Below are positions 5,520 through 10,839 of a DNA stretch of 10,839 bases, piece after piece (position 1 is the stretch's first letter; every line of letters begins with the position of its first letter). A model generated the notes under the pieces. The model was given only the letters and a program-made list of their open reading frames with translations, had not been told where the DNA came from and did not search any database. The stretch is from Bacteroidales bacterium UBA6428 (GTDB lineage Bacteria; Bacteroidota; Bacteroidia; Bacteroidales; UBA932), in the NCBI GenBank assembly GCA_002437305.1, contig DJOW01000001.1:1-10839 (forward strand). Reading direction: 5' to 3'. A program made the position numbers and the translations under genes.

Positions 5520-6617
5520 TCATGCGCGGGAGAAAAAGTCGGAGAAGAACTTTGCGTACGCGTGCCAGGTGTTGCGGGCGATGAAGTCGCGGAGAATCTC
5601 TGGATTGACATGGCGGTCGGATTTGAGGATCTCGATCATCTCGGCCTCCGAGCCATAGACGAAGCAGACATTCTCCCTGGCCAAATCCGCGAATGCCCCG
5701 ACTGCGGGACCGACCGGATTGCCGCCCATAGCGAGCGTGTCCATCAGAACGCCAGAGCTGGAGACACTGCCGGGAAGGTACGGGAAAAGGACGAAACGGC
5801 TGGAGCGGACAAGGACGGCCAGTTCAGCAAAATCCGCGCTCCGGTTCTCGAAAACAATCCTCGACCGCATGGCGGAAAAGCCATCGTTGAAATTGCGGAA
5901 CTCTGTGGAATCGCATTCGGCGACAGCCTTTTCGATGCCGGAGGCCATTCCCGGATCCTTGCATCGTCCGACAATCCGCACTTTGAGTCCGGCTGACCTC
6001 ACCGCCGGACTGGAGACGAACTCCAACACACCCTTGTACGGAAGGATGTTCCCCCAGATCAGAATCTCATCCGATCTTGCGGGTCCGAGCGGCGAGTCCG
6101 CCCCGGAAACCAAAGATGCCCAAAAGTCCGGAGACGGCTCCACGACAGGATGGCAGATGTAACGGACCTTGTCAGGCGGGCAGCCATATTCAGAAAGCAA
6201 GCCACGCGCGAACGAGGCGGTCTCGCACGAATGGGAAATGACCAGGCACGCCTGAATGAGCTGAGCCTTCGTCAGCGACCGCGACATCCAGTTCTCCCCC
6301 TTGTGCGGGCGAGGATTATGGAATATGAAGACAATCTCCTTGCGCCGGAGCCTCATTATCAAGAGACTGAGCCGCACCATAAGGTACTGCAAAAAGGCCA
6401 GCTTGTGGAAAGCGATCGTCTCCACAAAGCTGAGCAGGAATATGTCAGCCTTGAACGAGTGCTTGAGCAAGGCCCATCCCTGAGTCAGATAAGGCTCATT
6501 CGAAGCGTCCAGGACCTCGAAATATTCCGCCAGATTCTCCTTGAGCATGACAAAATAGCGGTTCGGATAGCCGCTCTTGCGGTTGGCCGACGGCGAAACG
6601 TAAATCTTTTTTCTCAT
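5520..6617 (-). CDS. GT-B glycosyltransferase (GT4-like), last gene of the polysaccharide operon
   Basis: Probable transferase of a sugar from a nucleotide-sugar donor onto a lipid-linked polysaccharide repeat, at the inner face of the cytoplasmic membrane. The 365 residues show a two-lobed GT-B layout. The N-terminal lobe includes a hydrophobic, basic stretch (about 74-98, LAFLQYLMVRLSLLIMRLRRK) likely to contact the membrane, then VFIFHNPRPHKGE (96-108). The linker and start of the C-terminal lobe is LIWGNILPYKGVLEF (186-200), with the Gly and Lys of the donor site. The donor lobe holds RFVLFPY (274-280), SVSSSGVLMDTLAMGGNPV (284-302) and GAFAD (307-311). In place of the strict E-x7-E of GT4 it has a Ser/Gly-rich SSSGVLMD segment, as in more divergent GT4 relatives. 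The ATG at 6617 is 3 bases after the stop of the upstream GT2 gene. Donor and linkage are unknown. Confidence 0.82.
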   Translation of the reverse strand: MRKKIYVSPSANRKSGYPNRYFVMLKENLAEYFEVLDASNEPYLTQGWALLKHSFKADIFLLSFVETIAFHKLAFLQYLMVRLSLLIMRLRRKEIVFIFHNPRPHKGENWMSRSLTKAQLIQACLVISHSCETASFARGLLSEYGCPPDKVRYICHPVVEPSPDFWASLVSGADSPLGPARSDEILIWGNILPYKGVLEFVSSPAVRSAGLKVRIVGRCKDPGMASGIEKAVAECDSTEFRNFNDGFSAMRSRIVFENRSADFAELAVLVRSSRFVLFPYLPGSVSSSGVLMDTLAMGGNPVGPAVGAFADLARENVCFVYGSEAEMIEILKSDRHVNPEILRDFIARNTWHAYAKFFSDFFSRA

Positions 6618-6620
6618 CCT

Positions 6621-7469
6621 CTACCTCTTCAGCAATTTTTTCAATGAATATGTCAGATCACCAATCAGAAACTGCCACATCGGAGTTCCGATGTAGGTCT
6701 TGTAATAATACTTCTCGCTCCGGTACTTGAGCTCGCGGATCCTCACCTTGTCGTAATATTTCCTCGTGGTCGCCCCGTGCTCATGCACAACTGAGACCTC
6801 CGGATAATAATACACCTTTTTTCCTATTCTTTTAAGCCTTTCTGACAGAATCATTTCCTCAGCATACAAGAAAGTGTTCGGATCCATCTTCCCGCAAGTG
6901 AAATAATCCTTGGCCTTGACCATGAAGAACGACCCGGAAATCCTGTAATGGAATCCTTCCTGAGCAGTCTGCGAATATTCCTCCCAAAACGGCTTTCCTG
7001 GCTTTGCGGAAAACAGGCTCCTCCAGTAGAGAGCCACATGCCTGTCCCAGAAGCTGATGAAAGGCTCAGGACTCTGAAGCCGTCCGTCCAGACCCACGAC
7101 CTTAGGCCCGAGGGCGCCGGCATCGTCCAAAGACATCAGTTTGGCCGCCATCCTGTCCACAGTGTCAAGGTCCACCAGCCGTATGTCATTGTTGGCGAAC
7201 AGCAGCACGTCGGGAGAGAACTGGTTCCTGGCCACCTCGGCGCCCAGATTGTTTCCCTTGGCAAAGCCAAGATTCTCATCTGAAGGCACCACGAAGACAT
7301 ACTGGTCAGCCCCCCTGAACGCCTCCAGCAGACGGTCACGGCTGAATTCCGTACTCCCGTTGTCCACGATCACCACTGCATAGTCCGACCTTATCTTAGC
7401 AAGTTCCGTCCTCACGAACCCGATCGTCTTCTCCTCACTGTGGTAGTTTATCACTATAACGCCTATCAT
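6621..7469 (-). CDS. GT2-family glycosyltransferase (rhamnosyltransferase-like)
   Basis: Inverting GT-A glycosyltransferase expected to add one sugar to the growing repeat unit in the cytoplasm. The 282 residues contain the family landmarks in order: the N-terminal strand VIVINYHSEE (4-13), nucleotide-binding VDNGS (35-39), NLGFAKGNN (66-74), the metal-site FANND (91-95), acceptor-site ISGSFFMVKA (177-186), and the catalytic-base region LYAEEMILSERLKRIG (201-216). It ends with VVHEHGATT (227-235) and a basic, aromatic tail (238-282). The NLGFAKGNN plus FANND plus SGSFFMV pattern is common in rhamnosyltransferases and related CPS or O-antigen enzymes, but the sugar cannot be read from sequence. 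There is no membrane helix. Its ATG overlaps the stop of the preceding GT4 gene by 4 bases, which implies translational coupling, and it is followed after 3 bases by the last GT. Confidence 0.9.
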   Translation of the reverse strand: MIGVIVINYHSEEKTIGFVRTELAKIRSDYAVVIVDNGSTEFSRDRLLEAFRGADQYVFVVPSDENLGFAKGNNLGAEVARNQFSPDVLLFANNDIRLVDLDTVDRMAAKLMSLDDAGALGPKVVGLDGRLQSPEPFISFWDRHVALYWRSLFSAKPGKPFWEEYSQTAQEGFHYRISGSFFMVKAKDYFTCGKMDPNTFLYAEEMILSERLKRIGKKVYYYPEVSVVHEHGATTRKYYDKVRIRELKYRSEKYYYKTYIGTPMWQFLIGDLTYSLKKLLKR

Positions 7470-8608
7470 CTTGTCAAATAATTGTAAACACGCATTATCT
7501 CACGGCCGTATTCCTCCTCCGAATAACGTGCTGCAGCATCTTTCTGAGCCTCGAGGACAACGTCAAGCGGCAGAGCGGACGCAAGCATATTCATAAGTTC
7601 CGAGCATTCCTCGACGGTGTCGAAGAAAAAGCCGTTCCGCCTGTCGGAGATTATCTCCACAGTGCCACCAGACCTTCTGGCGATCACCGGACAGCCATAG
7701 AACATCGCCTCAATGGTCACCCGTCCGAGACCTTCGAACTCAGAACACATCAGATACGCCGTGGCCTTGGACATCAGCGGCTTTATGTCCGGCACATAGC
7801 CAAGAAACCTCACTCTGTCAGCGACACCTGACTCCTTGGCGGCAAGCATCAGTTCGGTCTTTATTTCCTCACGGCAGTTTCCGGTAAAGAGCAACGAATA
7901 TCCTTTTTCCGCCAGACCGGACTTCCCGAATGCCTGAATCGCCGTCTCAGGACGTTTCACCGCTCCCATTTCTCCGGCGCAGAACAGGAAATACTTTTCC
8001 TTCTCCGTGTCAAGGACAACATCATCCTTCGATCGGACAGCATCGGGAAAGCAGAACGCACACGGACTGTCCGCAAGGCCAAGATGTTCACGCAAGCCTT
8101 TGGAAATCAAAATGACGGCATCCGAACGGCGGATCTCCCTGTTCCACCTTCCGAACCCAAGGAAAGGTCTGGCGTTCAGGCCAAGGTCAAAATATTCACG
8201 AATATGCCAGACATGCTTCGCTCCCAGTTTTTCCGCCAGGGTCAGCCCGATGTCGATGACACCCGAGTTGCTGTGCACGATGTCCACGGTCCTGCCGGAA
8301 AGAGCCGCGCGCACATCATTGACACACCTGTGGTTGATGAAGGTGTTTGTCACAAGATGAGGAAGGAACCGCACGGTCCTTGTCACCACTCCCCCTCTGT
8401 AGGTCAACCGCCGGAACGGATGGACTATGCACTCGTAGCCTTTAGACCGGAAGAAATCCGCAACCGGCCCCTCCGACCTCAACAGGATGATCGGGGTGAC
8501 ATATTCCCTTACGGACCGGATAAGGTTGTCAAGCGACCGTGATGATCCCCCGACGACATTGTCCTCATGGTTCACGTACAGAACCGTTGTCTTTCCGGTT
8601 TTTGTCAT
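7466..8608 (-). CDS. GT4-family glycosyltransferase
   Basis: Retaining GT-B glycosyltransferase of the polysaccharide operon. The 380-residue protein begins with the N-lobe strand VLYVNHED and the glycine-rich acceptor loop GGSSRSL (20-26). It has VHSNSG (111-116) and VWHIREYFD (133-141) typical of GT4 N-lobes. The interdomain region carries FCAGEMGAVKRPETAIQAF (209-227) with the donor-phosphate-binding K218/R219. RFLGYVPD (267-274) precedes the signature SEFEGLGRVTIEAM (289-302), which includes the E-x7-E pair E292 and E300. PVIARRSGGTVEII (307-320) completes the nucleotide-sugar site. Length and motifs are complete. The start overlaps the stop of the pyruvyl transferase gene by 4 bases and its stop overlaps the GT2 start by 4 bases. 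Specificity unknown. Confidence 0.92.
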   Translation of the reverse strand: MTKTGKTTVLYVNHEDNVVGGSSRSLDNLIRSVREYVTPIILLRSEGPVADFFRSKGYECIVHPFRRLTYRGGVVTRTVRFLPHLVTNTFINHRCVNDVRAALSGRTVDIVHSNSGVIDIGLTLAEKLGAKHVWHIREYFDLGLNARPFLGFGRWNREIRRSDAVILISKGLREHLGLADSPCAFCFPDAVRSKDDVVLDTEKEKYFLFCAGEMGAVKRPETAIQAFGKSGLAEKGYSLLFTGNCREEIKTELMLAAKESGVADRVRFLGYVPDIKPLMSKATAYLMCSEFEGLGRVTIEAMFYGCPVIARRSGGTVEIISDRRNGFFFDTVEECSELMNMLASALPLDVVLEAQKDAAARYSEEEYGREIMRVYNYLTR

Positions 8609-9633
8609 GACATCGATTCGTTAAGAAAATCGACCGCCTCCTGTCTTATATCATCCAAGGCCTTATCTATCAATCCATTGTCCAGAGGCAAGTAGATGGA
8701 ATCCCAATCCGTTCCATCTGAGATCCGGTTCTCCAGTCCTACCCTGCGGAGCAAGGACTCCACACGAAGGTTCCGCCGCCCGGGTTCGACAACCGACAGG
8801 AACTTTTTTCTGAATATCAAGGAGAAGGCTGTTCCGTGGAATGATGAGGTAACCACATGGGACGCTCCGGCGAAGTAAGAGACAAACTCTTCAGGGCCGG
8901 CCCACTGCACCATATTCTTATACGGTCGGTACGATGCGTTCTTTGAAAGGATCACGAGCCTGAGTCCTTTGTCTTCAGCGATCGAACGCGCGGCTTTCAT
9001 CACCAATTCGTCGCACAGCATCGGGTAAGCCAAGACATATCCCCCGTCCCGGACCGGACCGGACAGAGACTCCCATTCCCGCCTGCCAAGCATCAAGGCC
9101 GGATCCTGGACACACTTTACAGGAACAGGAGCGACCGATGATATCAATTTCCTCAAAGAGTCCTCCCTGACGCTTATGGCATGGAATCCGGACAGACATT
9201 TGGCCACATACTCCATGTCGGAGAAAGACATGACATTGGCGCTGGCCGCCCAAGCCACCTTCCTTGCCTTGGTCTGGAAATCACCCCAGTAAATCCTGTC
9301 AAAGCCACCGGTGATTCTCTCGTTCCATATCTGGTCACTTCCGAAAAGCAGGATGTCGAAATCATCAAAAGGCTCTTTTGAGAGTGCCATACGCTTATTC
9401 ATGAAATGCCCGAAGCGACCGTTTCTCACCATCCTGGAGAAGGCTCTGGGCAAAGTCTTCAGCAAGTCCTTTCTGAAGTTCCATGTGGCATAACCACCCT
9501 CCACTAACTTGTTGCGGTAGTCGACCACCCGAACCTCATGTCCCATTGACCGCAAGAACTCCTGCGTGGCGTAAGTCTGCAACATCGCCCCGTAGTTACA
9601 TGCGTAATGAAATGTCAGGATTCCTATTCTCAT
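8605..9633 (-). CDS. Polysaccharide pyruvyl transferase family protein
   Basis: Member of the family that moves a pyruvate group from phosphoenolpyruvate onto sugars as a ketal (CsaB, WcaK, EpsO type), giving the polymer a negative charge. Some family members act in other reactions. The 342-residue protein is full length. It opens with IGILTFHYACNYGAMLQTYA (3-22), the conserved N-terminal strand and NYGAxLQ motif. It continues with ILLFGSDQIWN (94-104), AISVREDS (152-159), VQDPALML (175-182) and the C-terminal-lobe signature VVTSSFHGTAFSLIF (260-274), whose His is implicated in binding the donor. No signal peptide or membrane helix. It starts 2 bases after the SDR stop and overlaps the GT4 gene by 4 bases. 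Within a glycosyltransferase operon, ketal addition to a lipid-linked repeat unit is the most likely job. Confidence 0.88.
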   Translation of the reverse strand: MRIGILTFHYACNYGAMLQTYATQEFLRSMGHEVRVVDYRNKLVEGGYATWNFRKDLLKTLPRAFSRMVRNGRFGHFMNKRMALSKEPFDDFDILLFGSDQIWNERITGGFDRIYWGDFQTKARKVAWAASANVMSFSDMEYVAKCLSGFHAISVREDSLRKLISSVAPVPVKCVQDPALMLGRREWESLSGPVRDGGYVLAYPMLCDELVMKAARSIAEDKGLRLVILSKNASYRPYKNMVQWAGPEEFVSYFAGASHVVTSSFHGTAFSLIFRKKFLSVVEPGRRNLRVESLLRRVGLENRISDGTDWDSIYLPLDNGLIDKALDDIRQEAVDFLNESMS

Positions 9634-9635
9634 AA

Positions 9636-10475
9636 CTACCAGTCACATCTGATATGATTGCCTTCATTGCACGGGATGATGGCGCCGTTGATCGACTTGG
9701 AAACATCGGAGATCAAAAAGGCGACCGTCTCGGCTATCTCCTCAGGAAGCATGACACGTCCCCCTGAGGACTCCGGACGGTAAAGGTTACCATTCCTGTC
9801 GATTCCTGTCATGTCCGACACGGTAACCCCGGGAGCCACAGCGTTCACTCTGACACCGTCCTTCAATGTTCTGCGCGCAAGTCCCTGGACAAGACTGCAT
9901 ATCGCCGCCTTGGTCAGACCATAAGGCTGATCATCACAATAAAGTCCCCTTTCGGAGGTGATGAATATTATGCTGCCGTCAGTACCTTCCGCCGACTTGA
10001 ATCTCTCCAAAAATGCCTTTGCTAGGAAATATGGGCCTTTCAGGTTTGTGCCGAACTGGGCGTCAAAACTCTCAAGTGTGACATTGTAGATTGAACCTTC
10101 ATGCAATGAGATTCCCGCGTTGTTGACAAGGACATCAATCCTTCCTCCCAATTTACGCGAACACTCATCCATAAAAGAAGGTATACTTTCATAATCTGTC
10201 ACATCGAATGCAGAATACGCACATCCGCCGAGCTCGGCCGAAGCCTTCACCAGAGTCTCGGACGACCTTCCGGAAATCAACACATCAGCTCCCTCGGCGA
10301 CACATTTCTTGGCTATGGAGAAGCCCAATCCGCGACCTCCGCCGGTAATCAGAATCTTCTTATCCTTCAGCCTTGAAGACGGGTCCAAACAACCGACCTC
10401 AACCTTGACGTCCACCTCGGGCACGCCTTTGAATATGTAGTTGATCGCCCTTGTCAAAGTCTTGCCCATAATCAT
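9636..10475 (-). CDS. SDR-family NAD(P)-dependent oxidoreductase
   Basis: Classical short-chain dehydrogenase/reductase of 279 residues. Visible are the cofactor motif TGGGRGLG (44-51), DVT (91-93) near the adenine, NNAG (118-121), the tetrad Asn (N144 in TNLKGPY), catalytic S174 (ITSERG), Y185 and K189 in YGLTK, and the NAVAPG (211-216) loop. A residue after the second strand, in SGRSSE, suggests NADP preference. An unusual point is the extra 35-40 residues before the Rossmann fold, including a hydrophobic-basic helix (about 5-17). This extension is rare in FabG-like enzymes and may serve membrane association or partner binding. The start ATG at 10475 overlaps the stop of the TPP-enzyme gene by 4 bases; a second Met at codon 3 is an alternative. 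The tight pairing with a TPP enzyme suggests it reduces that enzyme's keto product. Fatty-acid or general FabG duty is unlikely in this setting. Confidence 0.88.
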   Translation of the reverse strand: MIMGKTLTRAINYIFKGVPEVDVKVEVGCLDPSSRLKDKKILITGGGRGLGFSIAKKCVAEGADVLISGRSSETLVKASAELGGCAYSAFDVTDYESIPSFMDECSRKLGGRIDVLVNNAGISLHEGSIYNVTLESFDAQFGTNLKGPYFLAKAFLERFKSAEGTDGSIIFITSERGLYCDDQPYGLTKAAICSLVQGLARRTLKDGVRVNAVAPGVTVSDMTGIDRNGNLYRPESSGGRVMLPEEIAETVAFLISDVSKSINGAIIPCNEGNHIRCDW

Positions 10476-10839
10476 TTCCTCCCCATCAGTTTATTTACCC
10501 GTTCTATGGCATCTTTCCCGAATACACTCTTGATAAGATCCTTAGCCTTGTCTTTGGAGTCCGGACGCAGGGCGTCGCAAAACATCTCCAAGGCATCGCT
10601 TTCATCCTTGCTGCCGGTGAACACTTCCAGGACAACAGGGCGGGAAAGGCCAGGTTCCAGGAATCTGTCTGACACTTTGGCGAATTCATCCTTGCATGAC
10701 GCGGAAAGATATTCAAAGCCAAGATCCCGTGCATAATGAGAGACCAGATCATGGGATTTATTGCCGTAGTGCCCTCCCGCGGCTATGAAAGCGTCTGCCT
10801 CGTCTCCCCACATCGAAGCCGGATGACTGAAGTTTCTGA
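10472..10839 (-). CDS. Thiamine-diphosphate-dependent enzyme, MenD/acetolactate-synthase-like (C-terminal part only)
   Basis: The frame is open to the window edge, so the gene continues upstream beyond 10839; about 121 C-terminal residues are visible. The Met at 10813 is internal: the eight residues before it (RNFSHPAS) continue the same conserved segment. The visible part starts at the end of the TPP-binding domain (FSHPASMWGDEADAFIAAGG), then GNKSHDLVSHYARDLGFEYLSA, and the terminal strand PVVLEVFTGSKDESDALEMF. This resembles the last part of MenD-like and acetolactate-synthase-like TPP enzymes annotated in polysaccharide loci. The catalytic Glu and the metal-site GDG/N motifs lie outside the window, so activity cannot be checked here. 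It overlaps the SDR gene by 4 bases. A true menaquinone MenD is less likely because its neighbours are not menaquinone genes. It may make an acyl or branched-sugar precursor for the polysaccharide. Confidence 0.72.
   Translation of the reverse strand, partial: RNFSHPASMWGDEADAFIAAGGHYGNKSHDLVSHYARDLGFEYLSASCKDEFAKVSDRFLEPGLSRPVVLEVFTGSKDESDALEMFCDALRPDSKDKAKDLIKSVFGKDAIERVNKLMGRK

Noticed and set aside
6150..6647. 165-residue open frame on the plus strand opposite the last glycosyltransferase
   Set aside because: It is a shadow of a gene with clear glycosyltransferase motifs; long antisense frames are expected at this GC content.
8084..8542. 152-residue open frame on the plus strand opposite the GT4 gene
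   Set aside because: Antisense to a complete GT4 enzyme, with no recognisable domain or promoter.
10472..10813. Treating the Met at 10813 as the start of a complete 113-residue protein
   Set aside because: The frame continues to the window edge with conserved residues (RNFSHPAS) of the same TPP-enzyme segment, so the gene is truncated by the window rather than short.

Overview
The window looks like chromosomal DNA of a member of the Bacteroidota, most likely a Bacteroidales species with moderate GC (about half). Three gene starts are preceded by the TAnnTTTG -7 element typical of this phylum, two of them with a good TTG-type -33 element 19 to 21 bases upstream. Shine-Dalgarno sequences are mostly absent, and the protein families (small porin-like beta-barrel, MltD-like transglycosylase, surface-polysaccharide glycosyltransferases) fit. 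No RNA genes, CRISPR arrays, transposases or integrases were seen.

Left part (38-1910, + strand): a compact three-gene run of a cytoplasmic FKBP-type prolyl isomerase, a GNAT acetyltransferase and a secreted lytic transglycosylase, with gaps of 9 and 13 bases. It converges on a HAD-family phosphatase (1987-2643, - strand) whose own promoter lies so close to the start codon that the mRNA should be almost leaderless.

Middle part (2644-5519): a 431-base stretch without an intact gene holds a decayed, inverted copy of the 5' part of the outer-membrane beta-barrel gene found intact at 4792-5427. Between remnant and intact copy lies a 507-residue protein of unrecognised family (3075-4598) with its own Bacteroidota promoter and a lower GC content. 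A strong hairpin-plus-T-run terminator closes the barrel gene.

Right part (5520-10839, - strand): the promoter-distal end of a surface-polysaccharide operon. In transcription order it encodes the C-terminus of a thiamine-diphosphate enzyme (cut by the window edge), an SDR oxidoreductase, a polysaccharide pyruvyl transferase family protein, a GT4-type glycosyltransferase, a GT2 glycosyltransferase and a second GT-B glycosyltransferase. All junctions are 4-base overlaps or gaps of 2 to 3 bases, so the genes should be translated as one unit. The TPP enzyme and SDR probably make or modify a sugar or acyl precursor. The three glycosyltransferases build the repeat unit, and the pyruvyl transferase may add an acidic ketal. 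The operon ends at 5520 against the shared terminator region.
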